A stretch of DNA of 64,000 bases, taken from the NCBI RefSeq assembly GCF_020544405.1, contig NZ_CP065410.1, positions 5,981,501 through 6,045,500 of the forward strand. Direction: 5' to 3'. Below the pieces are notes generated by a model, which saw only the letters and a program-made list of their open reading frames with translations, did no database searches and had not been told where the DNA came from. Both the position numbers and the translations under genes were made by a program. Positions 28,800 to 38,552 of the stretch are shown piece by piece. Positions within the stretch are counted from its first letter, which is position 1, and each line of letters starts with the position of its first letter. This stretch comes from Pseudomonas sp. IAC-BECa141 (GTDB lineage Bacteria; Pseudomonadota; Gammaproteobacteria; Pseudomonadales; Pseudomonadaceae).

Positions 28800-30221
28800 A
28801 TGACCCTGTACGTGAACCTTGCCGAACTGCTCGGCACCCGCATCGAACAAGGCTTCTACCGTCCTGGTGATCGCCTGCCGTCGGTGCGCGCCCTGAGCGT
28901 GGAACACGGGGTCAGCCTGAGCACGGTGCAGCAGGCCTACCGGATGCTGGAAGACAGCGGACTGGCCACGCCCAAACCCAAGTCCGGGTACTTCGTGCCG
29001 GTGGGTCGCGAGTTGCCGGAACTGCCGGCGGTCGGGCGTCCGGCGCAACGGCCGGTGGAGATTTCCCAGTGGGATCAGGTGCTGGAACTGATTCGCGCCG
29101 TGCCGCGCAAGGACGTGGTGCAACTCGGTCGCGGCATGCCGGATATCTCGTCACCGACGATGAAACCGCTGCTGCGCGGCCTGGCCCGTATCAGCCGCCG
29201 TCAGGACATGCCCGGTCTGCATTACGACAACATCCACGGCACCCTCGAACTGCGCGAACAGATCGCCCGGCTGATGCTCGATTCCGGCTGCCAGTTGAGC
29301 GCCAGCGATCTGGTGGTCACCACCGGTTGCCACGAAGCGCTGTCCACCAGCATCCACGCGATCTGCGAGCCCGGCGACATCGTCGCGGTGGATTCACCAA
29401 GCTTTCACGGCGCCATGCAGACCCTCAAGGGACTGGGCATGAAAGCGCTGGAAATCCCCACCGACCCGCTCACCGGCATCAGCCTCGAAGCCTTGGAACT
29501 GGCGTTGGAGCAATGGCCGATCAAGGTCATCCAGCTCACGCCCAACTGCAACAACCCGCTTGGCTACATCATGCCGGAGTCGCGTAAACGCGCCCTCCTC
29601 ACCCTGGCCCAGCGCTTCGACGTGGCGATCATCGAGGACGATGTGTATGGCGAACTGGCCTACACCTATCCACGTCCGCGCACGATCAAATCCTTCGACG
29701 AAGATGGCCGTGTCTTACTGTGCAGTTCGTTTTCCAAGACTCTCGCGCCGGGGCTGCGCATCGGCTGGGTCGCGCCCGGTCGCTATCTCGAACGGGTGCT
29801 GCACATGAAATACATCAGCACCGGTTCTACAGCCCCACAGCCGCAGATCGCAATCGCCGAATTTCTCAAGGCCGGGCACTTCGAGCCACATTTGCGGCGG
29901 ATGCGCACGCAATACCAGCGCAATCGCGACCTGATGATCGACTGGGTGACCCGTTATTTCCCGGCCGGCACCCGCGCCAGCCGCCCGCAGGGCAGCTTTA
30001 TGCTCTGGGTCGAATTGCCGGAAGGTTTCGATACGCTGAAACTGAATCGTGCGCTGCACGACCAGGGCGTACAGATTGCCGTCGGCAGCATCTTTTCCGC
30101 CTCCGGCAAGTACCGCAATTGCCTGCGCATGAACTACGCGGCCAAACCGACAGCGCTGATCGAAGAGGCGGTGCGCAAAGTCGGCGCGGCCGCGATCAAG
30201 CTGTTGGCCGAGGCCGATTAA
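28800..30221 (+). CDS. MocR-type PLP-dependent transcriptional regulator
   Basis: This 473-residue protein combines an N-terminal GntR winged HTH (YRPGDRLPSVRALSVEHGVSLSTVQQAYRMLE, residues 20-51) with a full type-I aminotransferase domain (about 95-465). The PLP lysine is in SSFSKTLAPG, with the supporting TPNCNNPLG and DDVYGELAY motifs. MocR regulators use the enzyme domain to sense PLP or an amine. Close to the ATG is GAGGCAGTGCC. It is divergent from DUF1127. Its stop overlaps by 4 nt the stop of the convergent fimbrial operon. Confidence 0.92.
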   Translation: MTLYVNLAELLGTRIEQGFYRPGDRLPSVRALSVEHGVSLSTVQQAYRMLEDSGLATPKPKSGYFVPVGRELPELPAVGRPAQRPVEISQWDQVLELIRAVPRKDVVQLGRGMPDISSPTMKPLLRGLARISRRQDMPGLHYDNIHGTLELREQIARLMLDSGCQLSASDLVVTTGCHEALSTSIHAICEPGDIVAVDSPSFHGAMQTLKGLGMKALEIPTDPLTGISLEALELALEQWPIKVIQLTPNCNNPLGYIMPESRKRALLTLAQRFDVAIIEDDVYGELAYTYPRPRTIKSFDEDGRVLLCSSFSKTLAPGLRIGWVAPGRYLERVLHMKYISTGSTAPQPQIAIAEFLKAGHFEPHLRRMRTQYQRNRDLMIDWVTRYFPAGTRASRPQGSFMLWVELPEGFDTLKLNRALHDQGVQIAVGSIFSASGKYRNCLRMNYAAKPTALIEEAVRKVGAAAIKLLAEAD

Positions 30222-30745
30222 TCCACCGTAAAGGCGCCCTGACCTTCAAACCGCACCGGTTCGACGGGGCGGCTTGAGGCGTCATCCACCCGCGCATCAA
30301 GTTCCATCTCCACTTCCAGCAGACTGCCCCGGGCACCGGTGTCCGCCCGCCACGGGACGACGCGGATCCCCGGGCGCAGAACATCGCCTTCGACCGATTG
30401 ACCGCTGTCCAGCCGCCAATGCACCGCCACACCATCGAGACGCACTGCCACGATACGCAGTTGCAGCGTGCCCGCCGCCCAACGGAAACGCTGCGGATCG
30501 GCCGGGGGCGCGACAAATGCCCAGCGCATCAAGCGCACGTCGGGGCACTGCACCCGCAAATGCACGCTGCGCAGGCCGAAGCCCGGCCCCCGGCCATCGA
30601 GCGCCGTGCGTTGCAGCAGGTCGGCGCGCGTTGCGCTACCCAGGTTGATGCTCGCCGGCGACAGGCTCGACTGACACGTTTCGGCGCCTGACGCCGGTTC
30701 AACCACCAGGCACAGCAACACGACCAGAAACAGCAGAAATTTCAT
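30218..30745 (-). CDS. Small secreted fimbrial-operon protein (operon A, fourth gene)
   Basis: This 175-residue protein has a signal peptide (MKFLLFLVVLLCLVVEPASGA) and two conserved cysteines (ETCQSSL near 25, VQCPDV near 68). The rest is predicted beta-rich (RWAAGTLQLRIVAVRLDGVAVHW). It is paralogous to the gene at 34866, which has the same Cys positions and the same motif shape. It starts 13 nt after the usher. Likely roles are tip subunit, anchor or minor pilin; I do not recognise a named family. The frame start was moved to MKFLL at 30745 because it begins the signal peptide. Confidence 0.78.
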   Translation of the reverse strand: MKFLLFLVVLLCLVVEPASGAETCQSSLSPASINLGSATRADLLQRTALDGRGPGFGLRSVHLRVQCPDVRLMRWAFVAPPADPQRFRWAAGTLQLRIVAVRLDGVAVHWRLDSGQSVEGDVLRPGIRVVPWRADTGARGSLLEVEMELDARVDDASSRPVEPVRFEGQGAFTVD

Positions 30746-30758
30746 CAGATGCACTCGT

Positions 30759-33182
30759 TCAGGACAGTTCGGCCGGGGCGCAGGTGGCATCGACCCGCTC
30801 GATCAGTGCGCTGTCTTCAGGGGATTCGGAAAGCGGGAAACGCAACGTGCACCGCGTGTTGTCAGGGAGCTGCACATGCAGGCGCTGACCCGCTTTTGCG
30901 TCAGGCAGAAAAATCGTTCCGCCGTCCTGGACCGTTGTCAGGTAGCGGCCCTGTTCATCGTGAACACTCAACCCCTTGGCCAGCCATTGCCGGTCGACGG
31001 TCATGGCGTTGAGCAACAGGCGCCGGACCGTGACGAGCGAGAAGTCCAGATGCTGCACCGATCCGCGGGCGGGCTGCACCTGCTTCACCCCGTCGAGCAC
31101 TTCAACGTTGCGCGACAGGCTTCGCGGGTCGACTTCCAGCCGTGCGGTCGACCAGGCCGGCAGATTCGCCGCGACTGCGTGGCCCGAGCCATCGGTCCAG
31201 ACCGGACCTTGAGGCGTGTTCAGTTTCACGCCCGATCGGTCACCGGCCTTGAGAACGCCGAAGGTATCGCGCAGGGGATAGGGCGACAACGTTGCGCCAT
31301 CGCGATGCAGCGCTACACCACCGCGCAGCCCCACGTCGTAATCGGTCGCGCCGGATCGCTGGCCGACGCCTGCGTCGAGGCTGGTGTAGCGCGGCAGTGC
31401 ATTGAAGCGCACGCCATAACTGGCCGCAGTCTCATCGCGGTATTCAGCGTTGGCGTTGTAAGCCAGGTTTTCACCCAGTACGTCGCTGACGGCCACGCCC
31501 CGGCGCAGGCCGGATCGATCATCACGGCGCAAATAACCCCGCAACCTTCGCTGGCCTCCGAGCGCCATTCCCAGCGTCAGGTAGGCGGAGTTGCCCAGGC
31601 GATCGGGCGCCGCATCGCCAATGGCGCGTTCCAGGTTCAACGACAGGCTGATGCGCTCAGGCCATGTGCGAGACCACGACAGGCCAAGACGCGACTGCGC
31701 CGGTTCACCCTGGGTCGAATAGCGTGACCAGGTCGCCCCGAATGCGCCCCATTGATCCGCCGACCCCGTGACAGAAAAAACCAGGTGATCGCGACCGGGG
31801 GATTCGGCGCGGTGAAGGTCTTGATCCCAACCGGTGTCAGACAGCGTGCGAAAGTTCCGGCTCTGGCGCACCGCAACCAGACTCGTCGACAGGCTCTCGG
31901 ACAACGGCGCACCGAGCGTCAATTGCGTCTGGCTGCCCTTCACGCCACGGGAGCGTTCATCGGACAACACCTGCTTCACGCCCAGTGCATAGCCACCGGC
32001 CCACTGCCGTTGCAGGCCCCAGCCAGCCGACAGGTAGTCGGTTGCCCCCAGTACACCGGCGGTCAGTCGGGTGGCCTGTTGCCAATCCCAATCCTTGCTG
32101 ATCGCGGTGAAAGAAGGTGTCGGTCGGTCGTCCGAGCCCAACCGTCGCACCGTACCCAGCGCAAAGTTGAACCCGCTCGGCCCGGCCCATTGCGCTTCGT
32201 GAAGGCTGGCCGCCGGCACGCGCAAGCGCCGCGCCTGCCCATCCTGTTCGTGGACGGTCACGTCCAGATCAATCCGGTTGCTCAGCAACGGCAGCGCTCG
32301 CAGCGTGAACGGTCCACTCGGCACCATGGTGGTGTAGATCATCACGCCGTTCTGCCGGACTTCGATGCGAGCCGGCGAATAGGCAACGCCCTCCACTTGC
32401 CCGCGCGCACCGTCCTGCGCCGTTCGCAACTGAGCGAATGCCGCTTCCGGCACGATCTGCACACCGTCGAACGACTCACCGGCAAACAAGGTCGATGCGA
32501 GATTCAATTGCCCGATCTGCAGACTGGCCTCGGCGTCCTCCAGGGTTCGCGCACCGTAGGCATACAAGTGCTCGAACCGCGAGTTGCCGGAAGTCGACGT
32601 ATAGGACTGCCGGCTGCGCAGCACCCAGTCACCGGCATTCAGGCCGACCTCCGAGCCCAGGCTCTGAAACCTGTCGTGCCGGCCTTCTTGCTGGCTGCCG
32701 ACCAGCAACGCGTCGTAGTTGAAAACCCCGGCCGTACCGCCATGAGCGAAATTGATGGGCGCACGCGCCGGCAACATCAGACTGTCGGTCGGCACCAGCA
32801 GATCAATCAGCTCGCGCCCCGGATCCAGTTGCGCGACCGCTTCGGGAAATCCCTCCGTCAGCGTCATGCATTGTTCCGGTTGCAGCCTGGCCATCGAAGC
32901 TGGTGGACGCACGCCCGCAACGTTCATCCACTGGGTGTGCAAACACAATTCGCCGCGCTCGTTGAATGTCATCCGTACACGGCCTCTGGCCTGCCCGTTG
33001 ACCTCAAGTGCCACGGAATGCTCGCCTTGGGTGAAACGCGGCGCCTCACGAAAGTACGCCGCCAGCGCAGGATCGATGCCGCGGTCTCTCAACACGCGGG
33101 CGTCGAACTCCAACGGTTCGGCCGCCAGCGCGTTGCCGTTGGCCGCGATCAGTAACACGCCCCAACGAGCGCAGACCTTCAT
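30759..33182 (-). CDS. Outer-membrane fimbrial usher (operon A)
   Basis: This 807-residue FimD/PapC-type usher threads chaperone-subunit complexes across the outer membrane. It has a signal peptide (to about residue 20), an N-terminal chaperone-binding domain (FDARVLRDRGIDPALAAYF), then the 24-stranded barrel with plug. C-terminal domains end in a conserved Cys pair (NTRCTLRFP ... VDATC). Landmark segments GGTAGVFNYDALLV and SPYPLRDTFGVLKAGD are shared with the second usher at 35422. Its ATG overlaps the chaperone stop by 1 nt (TGATG). Confidence 0.94.
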   Translation of the reverse strand: MKVCARWGVLLIAANGNALAAEPLEFDARVLRDRGIDPALAAYFREAPRFTQGEHSVALEVNGQARGRVRMTFNERGELCLHTQWMNVAGVRPPASMARLQPEQCMTLTEGFPEAVAQLDPGRELIDLLVPTDSLMLPARAPINFAHGGTAGVFNYDALLVGSQQEGRHDRFQSLGSEVGLNAGDWVLRSRQSYTSTSGNSRFEHLYAYGARTLEDAEASLQIGQLNLASTLFAGESFDGVQIVPEAAFAQLRTAQDGARGQVEGVAYSPARIEVRQNGVMIYTTMVPSGPFTLRALPLLSNRIDLDVTVHEQDGQARRLRVPAASLHEAQWAGPSGFNFALGTVRRLGSDDRPTPSFTAISKDWDWQQATRLTAGVLGATDYLSAGWGLQRQWAGGYALGVKQVLSDERSRGVKGSQTQLTLGAPLSESLSTSLVAVRQSRNFRTLSDTGWDQDLHRAESPGRDHLVFSVTGSADQWGAFGATWSRYSTQGEPAQSRLGLSWSRTWPERISLSLNLERAIGDAAPDRLGNSAYLTLGMALGGQRRLRGYLRRDDRSGLRRGVAVSDVLGENLAYNANAEYRDETAASYGVRFNALPRYTSLDAGVGQRSGATDYDVGLRGGVALHRDGATLSPYPLRDTFGVLKAGDRSGVKLNTPQGPVWTDGSGHAVAANLPAWSTARLEVDPRSLSRNVEVLDGVKQVQPARGSVQHLDFSLVTVRRLLLNAMTVDRQWLAKGLSVHDEQGRYLTTVQDGGTIFLPDAKAGQRLHVQLPDNTRCTLRFPLSESPEDSALIERVDATCAPAELS

Positions 33183-33892
33183 CAGCGAGTAACCGGCGCG
33201 TCGTAATGGTCGACCGCAAAGCCGTAAGTCGTGGCCGGGAAAATCCTGACCGCCATCGTCTGGGTCGAGGTGTGCAGTGGCAGCTCAGCGTGCAAGCGCT
33301 CACCGGGCAGGATGTAGGTCTTGGGCAGATTCACCGAACGGGTGCCCGGCAAAGGCACAATGGTTTTCGCCAGTCGGACCACATAGGGGCTCGGATTGAC
33401 GACCTGCACACCCGAGGCGTCCATTGACCAGGTCAACCGTTTCCATGGCTCGCGCTCGATCGGCAAACCGGCAGGACGCAGAATCACCGGCAGGTTCTGG
33501 CGTACACCGAGAGCAACCCGCGCTCCGGCGGCGTCACTGGTCGGGCTGATCCCCTCGAAGATCACCCGCTTCAGGCGCTCGGTCTTCAACGGTTGCCGGT
33601 TTTGCAGAATGAATCGCACTTGCTGAATGCCGCCCGGCTCGACCCGGGCAATGGGCGGGGTGAAGATCAGCAGTACGTCGTCACTGTCCTCGATGTTTTC
33701 AACGGTGGTGTGCAGCAATGCGGGATGCGTGTCGGTATTGCGCACGTTCATCACCGCTTCACCCATACCCTCTTCCACCAGCAGCACCGGCGTCTGCGGA
33801 ACCATTCCGGCGGCATGGGCCAGCGGCATTGAAAACCATGCGGACAGGCACAGCAGTGCCGTCTTCAGAGCAGACTTGAAAGAAATGAGCAT
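33182..33892 (-). CDS. Periplasmic fimbrial chaperone (operon A)
   Basis: This 236-residue PapD-like chaperone has a signal peptide (LSAWFSMPLAHA), two Ig-like domains, and the landmark NPSPYVVRLAK in the second half. The basic cleft residues lie near VRFILQNRQPLKTERLKRVIFEG. It donates a beta-strand to the subunits at the periplasmic side of the inner membrane and delivers them to the usher. MLISFKSALK at 33892 is the start that yields a signal peptide. It is paralogous to the chaperone at 37845. Confidence 0.93.
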   Translation of the reverse strand: MLISFKSALKTALLCLSAWFSMPLAHAAGMVPQTPVLLVEEGMGEAVMNVRNTDTHPALLHTTVENIEDSDDVLLIFTPPIARVEPGGIQQVRFILQNRQPLKTERLKRVIFEGISPTSDAAGARVALGVRQNLPVILRPAGLPIEREPWKRLTWSMDASGVQVVNPSPYVVRLAKTIVPLPGTRSVNLPKTYILPGERLHAELPLHTSTQTMAVRIFPATTYGFAVDHYDAPVTR

Positions 33893-33993
33893 CGGGATAA
33901 TCCGTGAAATCCTGAATGCGACCCGGCAGGCGCCGGATCGCGCTCGCGTGTACCCGCCAGTCCCGGTGCCTGAGGGACGCCGGGACGCGGCCG

Positions 33994-34644
33994 TCAGAGG
34001 TAGAACATGTCGAACGTCACGGAGCCGTCCAGCGGGATTTCGTTGGCAATCGGCAGGGCGTTGCTTGGGCCGATGATCGGCAGCAGATGCATCGGGAAAC
34101 CGTGGTGGCGGGCAGCGACCGGACCGGTCGCGGCGCTGGCGCCCCACGAGTACAACTGCGGCGCATTGCTGACCAGCGTACTGTTCGGCACACGCCATGC
34201 CGGGGCCGCCAGCGTCCGGGTCAGCAATGTCTGGGCATTGCCGTCGGTCTCTGGAATACCGTGACGCAAGGCGAAACCACCAATACGCGTACCGCCGATT
34301 TCGCCCAGCCCGTAAAACAGCGCCGGATCGCTCTGGCCAGTACCATCACTGATGCCCGGCAGTTTGGTGCCGGCGCGGTTGTCACGCACAGACACTTCCA
34401 CGGGCGCCGGCGCATCGCAATTGATGTGCAGGGACACATCGCGACCGGGCAACAGGGTCTGGGTGGTCGGATTCAGCGTCGCCGCCGAAATCTTGCGCAG
34501 GTCCACCGTGCTGCCACCGGCAAATGCCGGAATGCAGGAGGTCGGGATAATGGTGCCGATGACATTCAGGTCAACGCTTTCTGCCATAGCGATTGTTGGC
34601 AGCAGCGCCGCCGCCAGTACTGCAAGACGGTATGTCTTTTTCAT
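33994..34644 (-). CDS. DUF1120 fimbrial subunit (operon A)
   Basis: This 216-residue secreted protein has a signal peptide (MKKTYRLAVLAAALLPTIAMA), then two conserved cysteines (PTSCIPAF, HINCDAP), probably disulfide-linked as in pilins. The C-terminal half ends in DGSVTFDMFYL, an alternating hydrophobic beta-strand suited to chaperone donor-strand binding. DUF1120 proteins are beta-fimbrial major subunits in chaperone-usher loci. It is the promoter-proximal gene of operon A and paralogous to 38682. Confidence 0.88.
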   Translation of the reverse strand: MKKTYRLAVLAAALLPTIAMAESVDLNVIGTIIPTSCIPAFAGGSTVDLRKISAATLNPTTQTLLPGRDVSLHINCDAPAPVEVSVRDNRAGTKLPGISDGTGQSDPALFYGLGEIGGTRIGGFALRHGIPETDGNAQTLLTRTLAAPAWRVPNSTLVSNAPQLYSWGASAATGPVAARHHGFPMHLLPIIGPSNALPIANEIPLDGSVTFDMFYL

Positions 34645-34865
34645 AAGCCGTAATCTTCCATTTGATTGACAGTTCAGTCCCTGCAAACCAGGTATGTAAT
34701 TAAGCGGGATGATGATTGCGGCTTATGAGAGATAAATCTGTAGGAAACGGGAGCGCTCAAATAGTGAAATTACGACTGGTTGAATAGGCAATTTGTACTC
34801 AGTGGCGGAATCCTACATTTCTGTGGCGAGATGCTTCGTACCGCCATGCCTCCCGAGTCCGGGTT
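34645..34865. other. Spacer between the two fimbrial operons
   Basis: The 221 bp separating the fourth gene of operon B from the DUF1120 gene of operon A have no ORF with a ribosome site and no clear poly-T hairpin. They are AT-richer than the genes and presumably hold the operon A promoter. Read-through from operon B cannot be excluded. Confidence 0.5.
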
Positions 34866-35408
34866 TCAGTACGCGTTAAAGCGCACATCGATCTCGAACC
34901 GGGTCAGATCGGCAACCCGGGTCTGCGCTGACCCGACCCGCCCTTCAAGTTCCACTTCAACGTCCATGCGCTGACCTTCCAGTGCAACCCCCGCCCGCGC
35001 TGGAATCAGGCTTTGCCCGGCGGGCCAGACGGCCACTCCGGAGGCGACACCCGGTTCAAAGCCAAGCCACTGCACGGCTTTGCCATCCACCCGAACAGCC
35101 AGCACATGGACCCTCAACGTCCCTGCGCCAAACCGATAGTCCACGGCATCCGCTGCCGGCGCCGCCAGATCGAGTCGCAGCGCAGCTGGCCGTTCACATT
35201 GAACGGTGATCTGCACCCGCCGGCGCCCGAAACTCAACAGGTCATTTTCCAGGGGCTGTTGCAGCAACTGGCCGCGCGTCATCGCACCAAAATCGATGGA
35301 AGGCTGCCCCAGCCTGACTGCACAGCCCGACTGCGCCTGTGCCGGCTCGGCGGTGAACACGGTACTCAGCAACGCCAGACCTATCGTGGCGCTATTCAAA
35401 CGATGCAT
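34866..35408 (-). CDS. Small secreted fimbrial-operon protein (operon B, fourth gene)
   Basis: This 180-residue protein has a signal peptide (MHRLNSATIGLALLSTVFTAEPAQA) and conserved cysteines at GCAVRLG and VQCERPA. The beta-rich body includes RFGAGTLRVHVLAVRVDGKAVQW, which matches the operon A gene at 30218 in order and spacing. It is last in its operon, 13 nt after the usher. Role unknown; minor subunit or tip protein is the best inference. A longer frame reaches 35756, but the signal peptide begins at the ATG at 35408. Confidence 0.78.
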   Translation of the reverse strand: MHRLNSATIGLALLSTVFTAEPAQAQSGCAVRLGQPSIDFGAMTRGQLLQQPLENDLLSFGRRRVQITVQCERPAALRLDLAAPAADAVDYRFGAGTLRVHVLAVRVDGKAVQWLGFEPGVASGVAVWPAGQSLIPARAGVALEGQRMDVEVELEGRVGSAQTRVADLTRFEIDVRFNAY

Positions 35409-35421
35409 GGTGACTGACTCC

Positions 35422-37845
35422 TTAAACCGCGTGGCAGGTGGCATGCGCTGTTTCGTACAGTGCTTGCGTATCGGGTTGTTCGCCGAGGCTGTAGGCCAAC
35501 CGGCAGCGACTGCCATCGGGCAGCACCACGTGCAAAATCGTGTCTGGCCGGGCATCGGGCAGAAAGATCGTGCCGGCCTCCAGTACGTTGGTGATGTACT
35601 GCCCCTGCGCGTCGAAAACAGCTCCGCCCTTGCGCAAAAGAACGTTATCGGCGGTGCGCGCCTGCAACAGCAGACGACGTGCGGTGACCATGTCGAACGC
35701 CAGATACGCCACCGCGCCACGTCCGGCTTCGACTTCCTGAAAAGCGTTGTGCACATCGATGTTGCGCCCCAGGCTGGCCGTGTCGAGCTCGACGCGGCCT
35801 CTGCTGTATGCCGGCAGACTGGCCGCCACGGCGTGCCCGGAATAGTCGGTCCAGACCGGGCCGCGCGGGGTGTTCAACTTGACGCCCGCGCTGTCACCGG
35901 CCTTGAGCAAGGCGAAGGTTTCGCGCAGCGGATAAGGCGACAAAGTCACGCCGTCACTGTGTACCAGCGCACCGCCGCGAAGGCCGATGTCATAGTTCCG
36001 GTTGCCGGCGCCGCTGCGGGAATAGCCCATGTCCATCTGACTGTAACGGGGCAAAAGGTTGACCCGCCCGTTGAACCCGGCGCTGCCGTCATCCGGTCGC
36101 TCGGCTCCGATGCTGTAGGCCAGGGTGTCGCTGAGTTGTTCATTGAAGCGCAGACCGCTACGCGTACCGCTCACGTCGTCGTTGCGCACATAACCGTTCA
36201 ACGTCTGGCGCCCGCCCAACGGCAGACTGACACTCAGATAGGCCGCGGTGCCACGAGCATCGTTGGAGGCCCCGGCGACATCCCGTTCAACCGTGAATGT
36301 CACATTGGTCCGCCGAATGCTCTGCGACCAGGCCAGGGCGACTCTGGAAGTGGCCGTCCCGTCGAACATGGAAAACCGCGAGTAACTGGTGGAAAAGCCT
36401 CCGTACAGCGGACTGCTGGTGCTGAGGTTTGCCGTCAGTTGATTGCGTACTCGCTGGAACGGTCGCTCATTGCGCGAATCCCAAGTGGTGTCCGACAGTG
36501 TGCGAAAACCCTGGGTTTGTCGGGTCAGCGCAACACTTGTCGACAACCTTTCATTCAACCGACCGCTGGCGGTCCACTGCAATTGCGTGCCGGACACAGC
36601 CTCATCCTGTGCCCGGGAAATCACCTGCCGGCCACCGAGTACCCAGCGATCGCCGACGCCGCCCTGCAATGCCCAGCCCAGCGACTCATAACCCGTACCG
36701 AACATGGCGCCGGCCGTGATCTGCCCGCGCGGCCCCCACAGCCAGTCCTTGCTGGCTGCGACGAAGGACGGCGCATCACGCTCGTCACCGGCATAGCGCC
36801 GCACCTGCCCGGCGGCCAGCGCATAACCTGCCGCCCTGCCCGTCATTGCGTCTCGCAACTGCGTCGCCGGCACAATGAAACGCCGTTGCTGACCGTCCTC
36901 TTCATGCACCGTCACTTCCAGATCCACGCTCTGGCTGAGCAACGGCAATCCCACCAAAGTGAACGGCCCGCCGGGCACCACGGTGGTGTAGATCAGCGCA
37001 CCGTTCTGGGTCACTTCGATCCGCGCAGCGGAATAGGCGATGCCTTCAACCCGCGCACCGGCGCTGTCATCGTCCAGCGCGATCAGGGCCAATTCCGGTT
37101 GCACCTGCAACCCGTTGAACGCTTCACCGGAAAACAGCGGCGAGACCATGTTCAACTGACCCAGTTGCAGGTTGGCCCGGTAGCGTTCCGAGGTGTGCGA
37201 GGCGTAGGCATACAAATGCTCGAGACGATCCTGTCCGTCGAACTCGCTGTATACCTGGCGGCTGCGAAACGACCAGTCCGCCGTATTCAGGCCCAGCTCG
37301 GCATTCAGATTGCGAAATTGCGAAGACTGACCGGCGAAACGACTGTCCAGCAGCAAGGCGTCGTAGTTGAACAGGCCTGCCGTGCCACCGTTGAGGAAAC
37401 TGCGACCGGCCGGGCGATCAGGCACCAGCGCATCGGTGGGCAACAGCAATGCGATGTGCTCCTGCGTCGGATCGACCTGTACCACCGCGTCCGGAAAATA
37501 CCGGGCGAACAGCTCGCATCCCGATCCGCCCGCCGGTTCGAGGCGATGCGCCAACCGGATGCCGCCCCGCTCCAGAAGGGACGGCGTGAAACACAACTCA
37601 CCTTCGGCATCGAACGCCACCTGCACCCGCCCCTTCGCAACCCCATTGACCGACAGCGCGACGGCCTGCACGCCCTCGCGAAAACGCGGTGCCTGGCTGA
37701 AATATTCGGCCAGACGCGGATCCAGCCCACGGGACTTGAGCACGTCCTGGTTGAACTGCACGGGCAGACCCTCGGCGCTTCTGGCGACAGTGGCGGTACC
37801 GAGAGCGATGATCAACGCCGCACCGGCCAGACAACTTCGATGCAT
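35422..37845 (-). CDS. Outer-membrane fimbrial usher (operon B)
   Basis: This FimD/PapC-type usher has 807 residues, exactly the length of the operon A usher. It has a signal peptide (ATVARSA), N-terminal domain (FNQDVLKSRGLDPRLAEYF), barrel and plug, and a C-terminal Cys pair (SRCRLAYS ... AHATC). Shared blocks include GGTAGLFNYDALLL, PLLSQSVDLEVTVHEEDG and LSPYPLRETFALLKAGDSAG. Its start overlaps the chaperone stop by 1 nt (TAATG), so translation is coupled. The long open frame on the opposite strand is a composition artefact. Confidence 0.94.
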   Translation of the reverse strand: MHRSCLAGAALIIALGTATVARSAEGLPVQFNQDVLKSRGLDPRLAEYFSQAPRFREGVQAVALSVNGVAKGRVQVAFDAEGELCFTPSLLERGGIRLAHRLEPAGGSGCELFARYFPDAVVQVDPTQEHIALLLPTDALVPDRPAGRSFLNGGTAGLFNYDALLLDSRFAGQSSQFRNLNAELGLNTADWSFRSRQVYSEFDGQDRLEHLYAYASHTSERYRANLQLGQLNMVSPLFSGEAFNGLQVQPELALIALDDDSAGARVEGIAYSAARIEVTQNGALIYTTVVPGGPFTLVGLPLLSQSVDLEVTVHEEDGQQRRFIVPATQLRDAMTGRAAGYALAAGQVRRYAGDERDAPSFVAASKDWLWGPRGQITAGAMFGTGYESLGWALQGGVGDRWVLGGRQVISRAQDEAVSGTQLQWTASGRLNERLSTSVALTRQTQGFRTLSDTTWDSRNERPFQRVRNQLTANLSTSSPLYGGFSTSYSRFSMFDGTATSRVALAWSQSIRRTNVTFTVERDVAGASNDARGTAAYLSVSLPLGGRQTLNGYVRNDDVSGTRSGLRFNEQLSDTLAYSIGAERPDDGSAGFNGRVNLLPRYSQMDMGYSRSGAGNRNYDIGLRGGALVHSDGVTLSPYPLRETFALLKAGDSAGVKLNTPRGPVWTDYSGHAVAASLPAYSRGRVELDTASLGRNIDVHNAFQEVEAGRGAVAYLAFDMVTARRLLLQARTADNVLLRKGGAVFDAQGQYITNVLEAGTIFLPDARPDTILHVVLPDGSRCRLAYSLGEQPDTQALYETAHATCHAV

Positions 37846-38552
37846 TAATCCGTCACCAAAGGAGCATCGAAGTGCGCAATGGCGAAACCGTAGGTGGTCA
37901 CTGGAAACAGCCGCACCTGAAGTGGCGCATGACTCGGATCAGGCGTTCCGCTCAAGGTCAGTCGCTCGCCGGGCAGCACATAGGTGCGACCCAGATCCAT
38001 CTCCTTCCGGCCCGGCAGCAGCGTCACCGAATGGCCCAGCCGCACCACGTACGGGCTGGGATTGCGCACCTGGATGTCTGCGCCTTGTCGCGACCACACC
38101 AGATGCTTCCAGGGCTCGCGGTCGACCGGCAGATTCGCCGGACGCAGGATCACCGGAATGTTCTGTCGCACGCTCAGACTCACTTGCGCCTTGCCCGTCG
38201 AGTTCTGCGGCGCGATGCCCTCGAAGATCACGCGCTTCAGACGCTCAGTCTTCAAGGGTTGTGCGCTGCGCAGAATGAAACGCACACGCTGCGTCGCACC
38301 AGCCTCGACCCGTGCGACCGGCGGGGTCAGCAACAGCAATGACTCGGTGTCTTGCGGCACGTCTTCGACAGACGTGTGCAGCAGCGCGGGATGCGACTCG
38401 CTGTTGAACACATTGATGCCGGCCTCACCCACACCTTCGTCGAGCACAACGACAGGCGTCTCGGGAACCATTCCCGCCGCCCGGATCGAGCCGGGCACCC
38501 ACAAGGAAACCAGCAGCACACTGGCGATGGCTTTTCGCAAAAAGGCGTTCAT
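37845..38552 (-). CDS. Periplasmic fimbrial chaperone (operon B)
   Basis: This 235-residue PapD-like chaperone has a signal peptide ending near SIRA and the landmark NPSPYVVRLGHSV. The subunit-binding strand is RVRFILRSAQPLKTERLKRVIFEG, nearly identical to operon A. The start MNAFLRKAI at 38552 gives a normal signal peptide; the upstream ATG at 38585 adds eleven polar residues. It should act with the adjacent usher and the DUF1120 subunit at 38682. Confidence 0.93.
   Translation of the reverse strand: MNAFLRKAIASVLLVSLWVPGSIRAAGMVPETPVVVLDEGVGEAGINVFNSESHPALLHTSVEDVPQDTESLLLLTPPVARVEAGATQRVRFILRSAQPLKTERLKRVIFEGIAPQNSTGKAQVSLSVRQNIPVILRPANLPVDREPWKHLVWSRQGADIQVRNPSPYVVRLGHSVTLLPGRKEMDLGRTYVLPGERLTLSGTPDPSHAPLQVRLFPVTTYGFAIAHFDAPLVTD

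Noticed and set aside
31752..33155. 467-codon + strand frame opposite the operon A usher
   Set aside because: Same antisense artefact; low-complexity Arg/Gln/Gly-rich product.
35206..37848. 880-codon open frame on the + strand opposite the operon B usher
   Set aside because: It is antisense to a clear usher gene. High G+C with GC-rich third positions keeps antisense frames open; there is no family pattern or ribosome site.
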